Source of the DNA: an uncultured Coriobacteriaceae bacterium
GTDB taxonomy: Bacteria; Actinomycetota; Coriobacteriia; Coriobacteriales; Coriobacteriaceae
Assembly: GCA_949298635.1 (NCBI GenBank)
Contig: CASFXG010000006.1
Location: forward strand, 1 to 63,417
Length of the DNA stretch: 63,417 nt
Direction of reading: 5' to 3'
In this document: in pieces, positions 7,447 to 15,779 of the stretch
Numbering within the stretch: the first letter of the stretch is position 1
Layout of the letters: every line of letters begins with the position of its first letter
Made by a program: the position numbers and the translations under genes
The notes under the pieces: model-generated
The model's input: the letters and a program-made list of their open reading frames with translations, nothing else
The model's database searches: none
Told to the model about the DNA's origin: nothing

Positions 7447-9024
7447 ATGAGCAGCTGGCTGAACGACGCCGTCTTCTACGAGATCTATCCGCAAAGCTTC
7501 TTCGATACGAATAGCGACGGTATCGGCGACCTACCGGGCATCGTCGAGAAGCTCGACTACATTTGCGAGCTGGGCTGCAACGCGCTGTGGCTGAACCCCT
7601 GCTTCCTCTCGCCTTTCGGAGACGCCGGCTACGACGTGGCAGATTACTGCCAGGTCGCGCCGCGCTACGGTACGAACGACGACCTCGTCTGGCTCTTCGA
7701 CGAGGCGCATGCGCGCGGCATGCACGTGCTGCTCGACCTCGTGCCCGGACACACCTCCATCGAGCACCCGTGGTTCCAGGAGTCGCAGCGGGCGGAGGCG
7801 AACGAATATACCGGTCGCTACGTGTGGACGGATAGCGTCTGGACGCCGGTGGGCGACGTCCCCGGGATGAACGGCGTGCTGCGCGGCGTCTCCGAGCGCG
7901 ATGGCGCCGTCGCGGTGAACTTCTATGCGTTCCAGCCGGCGCTGAACTACGGATTCGCCGAGGTCACAGAGTCGTGGCAAAGCGCTATGGATTCGCCGGA
8001 GGCCCTCGCCACGCGCCAGGCCATGAAGGATGTCATGGCGTTTTGGCTCGAGCGCGGCTGCGACGGCTTCCGCTGCGACATGGCGGGGTCGCTCGTGAAG
8101 AACGACCCCGGGCAGGAGGGCACCATCAAGGTGTGGCAGGATATCCGTGCATTCTTGGATGCCGCGTACCCGGATGCCGCTCTTATCTCCGAATGGGGTG
8201 AGCCCGATAAAACGATTCGCGCGGGCTTCCACATGGACTTTCTGCTGCAGTTCGGCACGTCGCACTACCTCGACCTTTTCCGTTGCGAGCACCCGTTCTT
8301 CGCGCGCGAGGGCGCGGGCGATGCAAGCGAGTTCGTCGCCACGTACCAGCGCAACCTCGACCTTACGGACGGTCGCGGCCTTATGTGTATCCCCTCTGGC
8401 AACCACGACATGGAGCGCCTGCGCCGCTTCCTCGACCCGGAGGAAATGAAGATGGCGTTCGCGTTCATCATGTCCATGCCGGGCTGCCCGTTCGTGTACT
8501 ATGGCGACGAGATCGGCATGCGGCACCTCGACGTGACCTCGGTGGAGGGTGGCTATATCCGCACCGGTGCCCGCTCGCCCATGCAGTGGGGGCGCGGCGG
8601 GAACATGGGGTTCTCGAACGCACCGGCAAGCGAGCTCTATATTCGGCAGGATGACGCGCCCGATGCCCCGACCGCCGAGGCTCAGATGGCAGACGAGCAC
8701 TCGCTGTGGTGCGAGGTTCAGCGGCTTATCGCGTTGCGTCGTGAGACGCCGGCACTCAGCGTGATGGGTTCCGTGGAGTTCGTGTACTGCGAAAAGGATG
8801 CCTACCCGCTCGTGTACCTGCGGAGCGAGCGCACGGCAGAGGGAGAACCCGTGCCGGGCGGTCAGCGTGTGCTCGTCGCACTCAACCCCGCCGCGCGCCC
8901 GGTCGAGGTCCCGTGCCCGCATGAGGCGGCTCGCGCGATCTACACGCTGGGCGAGCTCGCAACGCTCGCGGCCGGAACCCTCAGCATGCCTGCCTCCAGC
9001 GCCGCCTTCTTCGAACTCAAGTGA
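7447..9024 (+). CDS. GH13 family alpha-glucosidase/amylase-type enzyme
   Basis: A 525-residue cytoplasmic GH13 hydrolase without a signal peptide. Visible conserved regions: the N-terminal strand AVFYEIYPQSFFDTNSDGIG, region I LLDLVPGHTS (Asn replaced by Gly-His), region II DGFRCDMAGSL with the nucleophile aspartate, region III ISEWGEP with the acid/base glutamate, and region IV SGNHDMERL with the transition-state aspartate. The QSF and DGIGD motifs point to the oligo-1,6-glucosidase/alpha-glucosidase side of the family rather than an extracellular amylase. ATG at 7447 follows GGAGATTGGAG; an upstream in-frame TTG at 7435 overlaps that ribosome site. The TGA stop is also the start of a family A palindrome. 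Confidence 0.9.
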   Translation: MSSWLNDAVFYEIYPQSFFDTNSDGIGDLPGIVEKLDYICELGCNALWLNPCFLSPFGDAGYDVADYCQVAPRYGTNDDLVWLFDEAHARGMHVLLDLVPGHTSIEHPWFQESQRAEANEYTGRYVWTDSVWTPVGDVPGMNGVLRGVSERDGAVAVNFYAFQPALNYGFAEVTESWQSAMDSPEALATRQAMKDVMAFWLERGCDGFRCDMAGSLVKNDPGQEGTIKVWQDIRAFLDAAYPDAALISEWGEPDKTIRAGFHMDFLLQFGTSHYLDLFRCEHPFFAREGAGDASEFVATYQRNLDLTDGRGLMCIPSGNHDMERLRRFLDPEEMKMAFAFIMSMPGCPFVYYGDEIGMRHLDVTSVEGGYIRTGARSPMQWGRGGNMGFSNAPASELYIRQDDAPDAPTAEAQMADEHSLWCEVQRLIALRRETPALSVMGSVEFVYCEKDAYPLVYLRSERTAEGEPVPGGQRVLVALNPAARPVEVPCPHEAARAIYTLGELATLAAGTLSMPASSAAFFELK

Positions 9025-9087
9025 GACTTTCTTACCAGGTCTTATAGTCTCAGAGTGGGACTTTCACACCAGGTCTCAGAGTCTCAC
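9021..9087. repeat. Two family A palindromes
   Basis: Copies at 9021-9052 (diverged, includes the GH13 stop codon) and 9055-9087. Family A is a 33-bp imperfect palindrome of the form GTGGGACTTTG...AGACCTGGTGCC...AAAGTCCCAC; 11 clear copies lie in this window. Confidence 0.85.
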
Positions 9088-9143
9088 CTATGTGCCGAGC
9101 GCAGGGTCTTGCTCGCTTATGACAGCTTGAAATCAGGGTTCAT

Positions 9144-9191
9144 GATGCAGATTAATCCGTTGCAACGCATGCAAACGGATTAATCTGCATC
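9144..9191. repeat. Family D palindrome
   Basis: A 48-bp inverted repeat with arms GATGCAGATTAATCCGTT and AACGGATTAATCTGCATC. Diverged copies sit at 22752-22799 and 44168-44215, always close to family A copies. Confidence 0.8.
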
Positions 9192-9224
9192 CTCATGAGC
9201 ATGTAAACTCATTGTCATGTAAAA

Positions 9225-9258
9225 AGCCCGCCGACGCGAATTGTCGGCGGGCTTCTTC
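9225..9258 (-). terminator. Rho-independent terminator of the CmpB-like gene
   Basis: A perfect 11-bp stem (AGCCCGCCGAC at 9225-9235 with GTCGGCGGGCT at 9243-9253) is followed on the minus strand by TTTTTAC. It lies between convergent genes, so it may also serve the GH13 transcript (TCTTCT on the plus strand). Confidence 0.85.
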
Positions 9259-9266
9259 TGTGCGAG

Positions 9267-9299
9267 GTGGGACTTTAAGACCCGGTGCTAAAGTCCCAC
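9267..9299. repeat. Family A palindrome
   Basis: A nearly perfect copy: GTGGGACTTTAAGACC...GGTGCTAAAGTCCCAC, between the terminator and the end of the downstream convergent gene. Confidence 0.85.
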
Positions 9300-9312
9300 C
9301 TTATGCGGCGAG

Positions 9313-10608
9313 CTAATTCGCAGCGGCGGCGTTGGACTCGACACGGTTGGAGTCCTCGGGCGTGATCTCCATGCTCTGGAAACGATGCTGCATGTAGTCG
9401 TTATCGAAGTACTTCGCGTAGAACTCCTCGACCGGTGCCGTTGCATTCACACCCGAAAGTCGCTCGTACCAGCAGTCGAGCGCCTGCAGCGTCATGACAC
9501 CGTTTACGAGCATGAGCACGGCGCACACGGCGGTGAGCGAATAGCGGAGCTTCCAGGGGATGAGGTTGATGAGCTTCAGGAGGCGCGGCAGGCAGAGCTT
9601 GATCCATACGAAGCCGAGCGCGCCCCACATGCACATGAAGAGCGTGCTCGTGCGGCCGCCGAAGATCTCGGCGATAGGATCGGGGAAGAGGCCGAAGATG
9701 GTCGAGCCGCTGTAATCCCATGCGACGGCACCGAAACCAATCTGCATGAATAGCGAGGTCGCCGCCTCGAAGAGGCCACCGATTACGGCGCTCACAACGA
9801 AGATGAGGATGGGATTCGCCTTGTAGAAGCGGTTGAGCGCGATCGTCATGAGCAGCGCGCCGAAGCCGTAAATGGGTGAGAAGGGGCCGAAGAGCATACC
9901 CGCACGGTCTTGGTACACGCCAGGGTCAACGACCACCATGTGGTAGATCGTCTCGATGATGAGGCCGAGGAAGCAACAGACCACGAAGACCCAGAACAGG
10001 TTGAAGAAGTTGAGCTCGATGAAACCCTTGCCCTCGAGGTCGCGTCCGAGCATGCCCTTCTCTGCCGCCTCGCGATCTTCTAGGTCACGGAGTTGGCGCT
10101 GCAGCTCGCGCTCTTGGTTGAGCGAGGGGTCGACGGTTACGGAGAGCGCGACCAAGATAGCGAGCTGGATGCCCGGGCGGATGAGCTCGCTCCCGATGCC
10201 CTGCAGCATGATGAGCACAAGCATTTCGGCGATGGTCGTCGCGATGAGCACATGCGAGATGAGCGCCGCGTGGCGGCGATGGTTGCGCAGCAGCGAGATG
10301 CCGAACACCACGAGCGCGATGGCGTTCGCCACCGTGATGGCGACGCCGATGGTGAATGTGATGACCGTGAGCGTGGGGTCGATGTTCACGCTGAGTCCCG
10401 CCGGGTCTACAACGAGTGCCCAGCCCCACACGAGCATGAAGATGCCGAGCACCGGCGCGGTCACGATGCCGTCGATGAGGCAGAGCAGGCCATAGACCTT
10501 GATGACGAACGGAATCTTCTTCTGCTCCTCGGGCGTTGAGATGTTCGGATCGAGGTCGTTCTTGGAGTCGTCGAGCTGCTCGACCGTAGGCTTGCTAGGT
10601 GCGTCCAT
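9313..10608 (-). CDS. Putative ABC-transporter type IV (CmpB-like) membrane protein
   Basis: About 431 residues. Residues 1-40 are polar; four hydrophobic helices then precede a charged segment (QRQLRDLEDREAAEKG), and a second membrane half matches the CmpB-like family: NLFWVFVVCCFLGLIIETIY, then FGPFSPIYGFGALLM, and FGGRTSTLFMCMWGALGFVW. The family name is historical, and no ATP-binding partner is encoded nearby, so transport is not established. The ATG at 10608 (second of two) is preferred because AAGAAGG precedes it by 7 nt; the ATG at 10614 would touch that ribosome site. Confidence 0.75.
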   Translation of the reverse strand: MDAPSKPTVEQLDDSKNDLDPNISTPEEQKKIPFVIKVYGLLCLIDGIVTAPVLGIFMLVWGWALVVDPAGLSVNIDPTLTVITFTIGVAITVANAIALVVFGISLLRNHRRHAALISHVLIATTIAEMLVLIMLQGIGSELIRPGIQLAILVALSVTVDPSLNQERELQRQLRDLEDREAAEKGMLGRDLEGKGFIELNFFNLFWVFVVCCFLGLIIETIYHMVVVDPGVYQDRAGMLFGPFSPIYGFGALLMTIALNRFYKANPILIFVVSAVIGGLFEAATSLFMQIGFGAVAWDYSGSTIFGLFPDPIAEIFGGRTSTLFMCMWGALGFVWIKLCLPRLLKLINLIPWKLRYSLTAVCAVLMLVNGVMTLQALDCWYERLSGVNATAPVEEFYAKYFDNDYMQHRFQSMEITPEDSNRVESNAAAAN

Positions 10609-10765
10609 GGGCATCCTTCTTCTCAATTGGTAGGCGGTGACCCGTTTGCGCGGGGCGTCCGCGTGAGTCACGTCATTGTACCGTGTTTCATGGCATTTCG
10701 CGCTCTAGGGTGAGGTTTCTGTGTGCTGTTGCCGCGTCAGCGTTACGTAAAACCAGCGCTTTTTA

Positions 10766-10793
10766 TTGACGAAGAGCTCTCTTTGCCCATAAT
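10766..10793 (+). promoter_or_regulatory. Sigma-A type promoter
   Basis: TTGACG at 10766-10771 and CATAAT at 10788-10793 are separated by 16 nt. It would start transcription near 10800, just before an 8-codon leader ORF and the membrane-protein gene at 10857. Confidence 0.6.
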
Positions 10794-10808
10794 CATAAGG
10801 AGTTTCTA

Positions 10809-10835
10809 ATGACTGGACATACGCTGCGCACATGA
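10809..10835 (+). CDS. Possible 8-residue leader peptide (uORF)
   Basis: AAGGAG at 10798-10803 is followed by ATG at 10809 and the reading MTGHTLRT, ending in TGA at 10833-10835, 21 nt before the ATG of the next gene. Ribosome site spacing is good. Whether it is translated or regulatory cannot be told from the sequence. Confidence 0.3.
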   Translation: MTGHTLRT

Positions 10836-10856
10836 TTGCGTGTCGAAAGGAGACCT

Positions 10857-11258
10857 ATGTCTACGAATTGCAAGATCGTGAAGGGTATCAGCCTCGTGCT
10901 CATGCTCCTCGCTATCGGTTCCATCATTTTCGCGATTACCGGGGTTATGGGTGCCGATGCGGTCGCCGAAGCCGCCGGTAGCGATGCGCTCCCCATCAAG
11001 GTAGCGAGCGTGGTTCTCGGCGTCGTTGGCATCTTCGAGTTCTTTGCTGGCGCCTTTGGCGTGCGCGGGGCCAACAACCCGGCACATCTTTCGCCGTTCA
11101 TCATGTTCGGCATCGTGATGGTGATCGCCAACATCGTGGAGATCGCTCTTGCGGTCATGGGCGGGTCTGGCCCCATCTGGCTCAGCATCGTCTACGCCGC
11201 GGCGATGCTCGTGGCGGTGTTCTGCGCGCTTCGCGCCAAGAGCGAGGCGCTGCGCTAG
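10857..11258 (+). CDS. Small four-helix membrane protein of unknown function
   Basis: A 133-residue hydrophobic protein with about four transmembrane helices: residues 9-29 (ISLVLMLLAIGSIIFAITGV), 47-66, 79-101 (SPFIMFGIVMVIANIVEIAL) and 107-125. There is no signal peptide cleavage site and no catalytic motif. I do not recognise a named family. ATG at 10857 follows AAAGGAGACCT. It is a monocistronic unit: promoter at 10766, a possible leader peptide, and a strong terminator at 11287-11328. Confidence 0.8.
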   Translation: MSTNCKIVKGISLVLMLLAIGSIIFAITGVMGADAVAEAAGSDALPIKVASVVLGVVGIFEFFAGAFGVRGANNPAHLSPFIMFGIVMVIANIVEIALAVMGGSGPIWLSIVYAAAMLVAVFCALRAKSEALR

Positions 11259-11286
11259 AGTTGCGCATCAAAATCGCTGCATTCAG

Positions 11287-11332
11287 CAAAACCCGGTGCC
11301 GACGACGAACGTTCGGCGCCGGGTTTTTTCTT
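11287..11332 (+). terminator. Rho-independent terminator
   Basis: AAAACCCGGTGCCGA at the left pairs with TTCGGCGCCGGGTTTT at the right, with a short loop and a tail of six T residues. It ends the small membrane-protein transcript. Confidence 0.9.
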
Positions 11333-11377
11333 GACGAGCGAAACAATCACAGCTCTAGGCCGAGGGTCTTGCACGAT

Positions 11378-11442
11378 GACGTCGACATTTTCCGCCACTT
11401 TCTTGCTCAAGAATGAAAAAACTGGCGAAAAATGTCGACGTC
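11378..11442. repeat. Family E palindrome
   Basis: Arms GACGTCGACATTTTTCGCCA (right arm read in reverse complement) and GACGTCGACATTTTCCGCCA, with a loop containing the TTCTTGCTCAAGAA self-complement. Single copy in the window. Confidence 0.75.
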
Positions 11443-11449
11443 GCGAGTA

Positions 11450-11482
11450 GTGAGACTTTTACACCGGGTCTCAGAGTCCCAC
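11450..11482. repeat. Family A palindrome
   Basis: GTGAGACTTTTACACCG...GTCTCAGAGTCCCAC, a 33-bp copy. Confidence 0.85.
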
Positions 11483-11516
11483 TCCGTTGCGAGGCGAAGG
11501 CCTGTCCCGTATGTCA

Positions 11517-11543
11517 TGACATTGGGGACTGTCCCCAATGTCA
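11517..11543. repeat. Family B palindrome overlapping the aroF stop
   Basis: TGACATTGGGGACTGTCCCC then AATGTCA, a perfect 27-bp palindrome around ACTGT. The last three bases (11541-11543) are the stop codon of the minus-strand DAHP synthase gene. Confidence 0.9.
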
Positions 11544-12569
11544 GATGCGGTCGGCGAGGTCGAGGATGAGGCGCTCGGTCTTCTCCCAACCCAGGCACGG
11601 GTCTGTGATGGACTTGCCGTAGACGCCGCCGTCGATGGGTTGGTTGCCGTCCTCGAGGTAGCTTTCCACCATGAAGCCGCGGATGAGCTGGCGAATCTCG
11701 GGCGAACGGCGCATGGAGTCCGCGACCTCGTGCGAGATGCGAGTCTGCTCGAGCGGGCGCTTGCCGGAGTTGTCGTGGTTGCAGTCCACGATCACTGCGG
11801 GGTTGGCGAAATCTTCCTTCGTGTACTTTTCCGCCAGGCGCTCGAGGTACTCGTAGTGATAGTTGGGGTAGTTGAGCCCGTCTTCGCCAATGTACCCGCG
11901 CAGCACGGCGTGTGCGAGCGGGTTACCTGTGGTTTCGACCTCCCAGTTGCGGAACAGGAACGTTTGCGGCTGCTGCGCGGCGTAGATGGAGTTGAGCATG
12001 ACGCTCGTGGACCCGCCGGTGGGGTTCTTCATGCCAATGGGCATGGGCACGCCCGAGGCAACGAGGCGGTGCTCCTGGTTCTCGACGGAGCGGGCGCCTA
12101 CGGCGATGTAGCCCAGCACATCGATGAGGTACTGGTAGTTCGTGGGGTAGAGCATCTCGTCGGCGGTGAACATGCCGGTTTCCTCGGCAACGCGCAGGTG
12201 CATGCGGCGAATGGCCTTCACGCCGCCCAGAAGGTCGCTCGGGCCCTCGGGGTCGGGGTTGTGGAGGAGCCCCTTGTAGCCGGTGCCCTTCGTGCGCGGC
12301 TTGTTCGTGTAGACGCGCGGGATGATGAAGATCTTGTCGCTCACGCGTTCGGCAAGCTTTGCAAGGCGCGTGACGTAGTCGAGCACGGAGTCCTCGCGGT
12401 CTGCAGAGCACGGGCCCACGATCATGAGACGACGGTCGTCCTCGCCGCGCATGATCGCAGCTACTTGGGCGTCGAAGGCGGGCTTCTGCGCAGCGGCTTC
12501 GGCCGAGAGCGGCATCTCCTCGCGGATCTCTTTGGGAATGGGCAGCAGGCGCTTGAACTTCATGGACAT
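11541..12569 (-). CDS. aroF: 3-deoxy-7-phosphoheptulonate (DAHP) synthase, class I (AroFGH type)
   Basis: A 342-residue enzyme joining phosphoenolpyruvate and erythrose 4-phosphate at the entry to the shikimate pathway. Conserved class I motifs: LMIVGPCSADRED, the PEP-binding PRVYTNKPRTKGTGYKG, ARSVENQEHR, IGMKNPTGG and DCNHDNSGKRP (metal and substrate ligands), ending in GVYGKSITDPCLGW. The N-terminal 30 residues correspond to the extension used for feedback inhibition in AroF/G/H, but the effector amino acid cannot be predicted. ATG at 12569 follows AAGGAACCCGCC on the minus strand. The gene stands alone, away from other aro genes. Confidence 0.95.
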   Translation of the reverse strand: MSMKFKRLLPIPKEIREEMPLSAEAAAQKPAFDAQVAAIMRGEDDRRLMIVGPCSADREDSVLDYVTRLAKLAERVSDKIFIIPRVYTNKPRTKGTGYKGLLHNPDPEGPSDLLGGVKAIRRMHLRVAEETGMFTADEMLYPTNYQYLIDVLGYIAVGARSVENQEHRLVASGVPMPIGMKNPTGGSTSVMLNSIYAAQQPQTFLFRNWEVETTGNPLAHAVLRGYIGEDGLNYPNYHYEYLERLAEKYTKEDFANPAVIVDCNHDNSGKRPLEQTRISHEVADSMRRSPEIRQLIRGFMVESYLEDGNQPIDGGVYGKSITDPCLGWEKTERLILDLADRI

Positions 12570-12700
12570 GGCGGGTTCCTTGTCTAGCCGATCGTCGCCG
12601 GGCGCGGCCGTCGGGACGATAGATGGTTCGTGGTGCACCATTATGCCGTTCCCAGGCGGCGCTCGCCATCGTTCTAAGTCCCGAAACCCATTTGTTACAG

Positions 12701-12780
12701 GCGCGATTAACACTTTGGGGACGGGGTCAGAAGTGTTGAATTCAACACTTCTGACCCCGTCCCCAAAGTGTTAATCGCGC
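12701..12780. repeat. Family F: perfect 80-bp palindrome
   Basis: The sequence is an exact palindrome with no spacer, centred on a GAATTC at 12738-12743. The outer block is GCGCGATTAACACTTTGGGG and the inner block ACGGGGTCAGAAGTGTTGAA. Shorter family F copies occur at 21497-21556, 28571-28634, 30557-30616 and 30623-30686. Confidence 0.95.
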
Positions 12781-12799
12781 TCGCAGCTTGAGCAAAACG

Positions 12800-13771
12800 T
12801 TAGCCGGCTTTGCTCACGTCCTTTTGGTAGCGTGCGTAGTTGTCGTCCCAGGATCGGTAGGCATCGTCGCCTGCGTGCGAGGGGACGTGGAACTCCCGGC
12901 GCAGGAGGACGCCCATGGCGCTCGTCGTCTTCTGGGCGCCGTGCAGGTTGAGATGGTCGCCCTTGTCGAACGTATCGCGCTCCCAGTCGATATCGACGCG
13001 TGAGCTTCCCATATTGAAGTCGATGTATGGCACGTCGAGCCCTGCGGCCGTCTGCTCGGCGCACGCATGGCGGCTCAGCGACCAGTTCTTCACGCTCGGT
13101 GTGCTCACCAAAACGAGCTGTGCGCCGTTCTCGCGGCAGATGCGCGCGATGTCGTCGAGGTACCACCGGTTGAGCGCAGGGATGCTCGCGGTCTCACCCT
13201 TCGGCTCCATATAGGTGCGCGACCGTTCGGCGCTGGCCGCGTTCACCGAGGTGCGCAGCCGATACCCCTTGTTCGGATCCGCCCACGTGGCGCGCGGCGT
13301 CGAGGTGAAATCCTCCGGCCGCAGGCTCTTCCAGCGGCTATGGTACTCGAAGACCGGGAAGATATCGGAGAGCGCGCGCATAGCGGCGAATCCCGTGGGC
13401 GTCGCGCGAAAGAGGCAGTTCGTCTCGAGCACCACGATGCGCGGGCGCTGGTTCTGCAAAGCCTTCAGGAGAATCGAGCGCGTGTAGGGGAGACGCTGGG
13501 CGCTCGTGGCAGCCACATACGAGGTGATGCCCTGCTCACCCCAGAGCTGGAGCGGCGAAAACGAGCAGTACGCCTCGGAATCGCCCAGGAAGAGCACGTC
13601 GATGCTATCGCGCGGCTCGCCGAGCACGCCGAAGGCGGGGGCGTCGGCCTGGCCGAATTCCACCTGGTTGTTCTTCGGGACGACGACGCGTGAGGCGAGG
13701 GCGAGCAGGCAGATTATGCCCGCTGTCACAAAGGCGGCGAAGACAACGTGCCGCATACGGGGAAGGTGCAT
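12800..13771 (-). CDS. DltD-like SGNH/GDSL-family membrane-anchored hydrolase
   Basis: A 323-residue protein with one N-terminal membrane anchor (about residues 8-30, VVFAAFVTAGIICLLALAS) and an extracytoplasmic SGNH domain. The nucleophile serine lies in LFLGDSEAYCS (S65) and the catalytic Asp-His pair fits GDHLNLHG near the C-terminus. It is last in the Dlt-like operon, directly after the MBOAT gene, the position DltD holds in D-alanylation operons. It is clearly shorter than and different from classical DltD (about 400 residues), so I call it DltD-like by context and fold only. Start ATG at 13771 follows AAAGGATCACC. Confidence 0.7.
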   Translation of the reverse strand: MHLPRMRHVVFAAFVTAGIICLLALASRVVVPKNNQVEFGQADAPAFGVLGEPRDSIDVLFLGDSEAYCSFSPLQLWGEQGITSYVAATSAQRLPYTRSILLKALQNQRPRIVVLETNCLFRATPTGFAAMRALSDIFPVFEYHSRWKSLRPEDFTSTPRATWADPNKGYRLRTSVNAASAERSRTYMEPKGETASIPALNRWYLDDIARICRENGAQLVLVSTPSVKNWSLSRHACAEQTAAGLDVPYIDFNMGSSRVDIDWERDTFDKGDHLNLHGAQKTTSAMGVLLRREFHVPSHAGDDAYRSWDDNYARYQKDVSKAG

Positions 13772-13872
13772 GGTGATCCTTTCGGTGGGATGCGGGAAGG
13801 AGGGGAACTTACCGCGGGAGCGCGCCGCGCCGTATCGTTATCCAGCGAATCTCTCGGCTTCCGCATCCCGTG

Positions 13873-15474
13873 CTAGAACGAGGCGTACATGGGGTCGACG
13901 GGGACATAGCCCGTGCCGTACGCGCCGAAGATGACGACGAGGAAGAAGAGCGCGCAGCACATAAGGCACGGCGCAAGATGAGAGACGCGCCATAGTCGCT
14001 CGGCGCTCCATGTTCCCCGCTCGCGCAGGACGCCCACGACGAGGAGTGCCACAAGTACGATGACCAGGCAGGCGGCATCGGCGGAGGAGAGGCCCAGCTT
14101 CGCCACGGTTCCGTCGAAGAGCGAACTAATCGAGGGATTCCGCACCGCCTCGGCGAGAAGCTTCAGCGCCGCTCTGCCGCCGGGCGCGCGGAAGAAAATC
14201 TCGCCCACCACGACGATGCCGAGCGTGCGGACGTGCTGCAGGGCGCGCCATACCGTGCCGTCGCGACGGATGCCCAGGCGCGGACACCATTCCTGCGCAA
14301 GCACTTCGGCAAATCCGCCGAGCCATATGACGGCAAACCAGTAGAGGCCGAAAAGTACGTACTGCCCGCCTGCGCCATGCCAGAGCCCGTTGCCGAACCA
14401 CACGGCGAGAAGCGCGACGCCGCTCGCCGCGACTGAGCCCATATGGTTTCCCAGCAGCTTGCGTGCCGCGTGACCCACATGCTTCACCGGGGCGCTGAGC
14501 GAGACGGGGTAGAACACGTAATCGCGGAGCCAGAGACCCAGCGTGATGTGCCAGCGCTGCCAGAATTCGGACGCGGTGCGCGAGAAGAAGGGCTGGCGGA
14601 AGTTCTCGGGCAGCACGATGCCAAAGATCCTGCCCGTGCCCACCACGAAATCCATGGTGCCCGAGAAATCGCAGTACAGCTGCAGCGTATAGAGGGCGCC
14701 CGCCAGCAGCGTGATGCTTCCGCCATAGGAGTCGGCGCTCGCGAAGACGGCCTTGACGAGCATGTTCACCCGGTTGGCGACCAGGTATTTCTTCGCAAGG
14801 CCCCAACAGATTCGCACAGCGCCCGTCGAAAGTCCCTCCGCCGTGATGGGGTTGCCCGCCATGAGGGCACCCGCGGTCTGGTCGTAGCGGCAGATGGGGC
14901 CTTCCATGATCTGCGGGAAGAAGGCGAGGAACAGGGCGAGACGACCGAGGTTTCTGTCGGCGGTGATGCGCTGGCGGTACACGTCGACGAGGTACGAGAT
15001 CGCCTGGAGCGTGTAGAACGAGATGCCGATAGGTGCGGCGATGCTGGCGACGTGTTCCGGCCAGGTGATGCCGAGGGGCGCAAGGAGCGGGGTCGCCAGC
15101 GGGGCGAGCACCCGTGCGGTGAAGGGAACGTACTTGAAGCAGAAGAGCATGCCCATGTTCACGAGGATGCCGAGGGTGAGCACAGCTTTCATGCGTCGTT
15201 GGTATGCGCGTTTCACCGTGCGCCGCTCGGCACCGGGCTCCTTGAGCGCCGCGGCACGCGCTTGGATGAGACGGCCGAGCCCCAGGCCGGTGAGCCAGAT
15301 CGAGGCTGTCGCGGCAAGGAGGAAGGCGATCAGCACCCCGCTGATGCTCCAGAAGAAGGCGTAGCTCGCCGCGAGGAGCACAGCCCAGCGCGTGCGGCGC
15401 GGAACGAGTTGGTAAGCGAGCATCGTCACCGGCAGGAAGGCGCCGAGCACCGCGAAGGAGAAGTACGATGTCAT
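13873..15474 (-). CDS. DltB-like MBOAT O-acyltransferase
   Basis: A 533-residue polytopic membrane protein with about 11-12 hydrophobic segments. The MBOAT core is seen in FWQRWHITLGLWLRDYVFYP and in GNGLWHGAGGQYVLFG, whose histidine is the conserved membrane-embedded catalytic residue. DltB moves D-alanine from the carrier protein across the membrane to lipoteichoic acid; by neighbourhood this protein should do the same for whatever acyl group the operon loads. ATG at 15474 follows AGGAGACCGTC, only 9 nt after the carrier-protein stop, so the two are translated together. A long opposite-strand open frame here is a composition artefact. Confidence 0.85.
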   Translation of the reverse strand: MTSYFSFAVLGAFLPVTMLAYQLVPRRTRWAVLLAASYAFFWSISGVLIAFLLAATASIWLTGLGLGRLIQARAAALKEPGAERRTVKRAYQRRMKAVLTLGILVNMGMLFCFKYVPFTARVLAPLATPLLAPLGITWPEHVASIAAPIGISFYTLQAISYLVDVYRQRITADRNLGRLALFLAFFPQIMEGPICRYDQTAGALMAGNPITAEGLSTGAVRICWGLAKKYLVANRVNMLVKAVFASADSYGGSITLLAGALYTLQLYCDFSGTMDFVVGTGRIFGIVLPENFRQPFFSRTASEFWQRWHITLGLWLRDYVFYPVSLSAPVKHVGHAARKLLGNHMGSVAASGVALLAVWFGNGLWHGAGGQYVLFGLYWFAVIWLGGFAEVLAQEWCPRLGIRRDGTVWRALQHVRTLGIVVVGEIFFRAPGGRAALKLLAEAVRNPSISSLFDGTVAKLGLSSADAACLVIVLVALLVVGVLRERGTWSAERLWRVSHLAPCLMCCALFFLVVIFGAYGTGYVPVDPMYASF

Positions 15475-15483
15475 GACGGTCTC

Positions 15484-15717
15484 CTAGAAGCCGCTCTCAC
15501 GCAGGCGGTCGACCATGGCCAAGATGCCGGCAACGGAGTTGAAGTTTTGCGGCACGATCTCCACAGCGGGGATGGTGATGTCGAAGGCGTCCTCAAGATC
15601 GGAGACGAGGGCGAGGATCGTAAGGGAGTCGAGCACGCGGCTATCGACAAGATCCGTCCTCGAGGCGAAGTCGACGCCGGATTTGAGCTCTTCGAGCAAG
15701 GAGATGATGGTTTCCAT
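15484..15717 (-). CDS. Acyl/peptidyl carrier protein (DltC-like)
   Basis: A 77-residue acidic carrier protein. The phosphopantetheine serine is S31 in RVLDSLTIL, the DSL motif shared by DltC and ACPs; the four-helix pattern (ISLLEELK, LTILALVSDLEDAF, VAGILAMVDRL) is clear. It lies between the PLP enzyme (62 nt upstream) and the MBOAT gene (9 nt downstream). In the Dlt pathway this protein carries the activated amino acid as a thioester. Start ATG at 15717 follows AAAGGAAGCTCCC. Confidence 0.88.
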   Translation of the reverse strand: METIISLLEELKSGVDFASRTDLVDSRVLDSLTILALVSDLEDAFDITIPAVEIVPQNFNSVAGILAMVDRLRESGF

Positions 15718-15779
15718 GGGAGCTTCCTTTCTATCGTCCTATCAATAGATGCGCAGTTGCATGCGTCTGGGGATTGCGG

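Noticed and set aside
9021-9299. CRISPR-like array made of family A copies
   Set aside because: The copies are palindromic, diverged, irregularly spaced and scattered over the window in both orientations. There are no unique equal-length spacers and no cas genes.
12570-12799. T-box or tryptophan-type attenuator before aroF
   Set aside because: The only strong structure is the family F palindrome, which also occurs before unrelated genes. It has no T-box sequence, specifier loop or leader peptide rich in aromatic codons.
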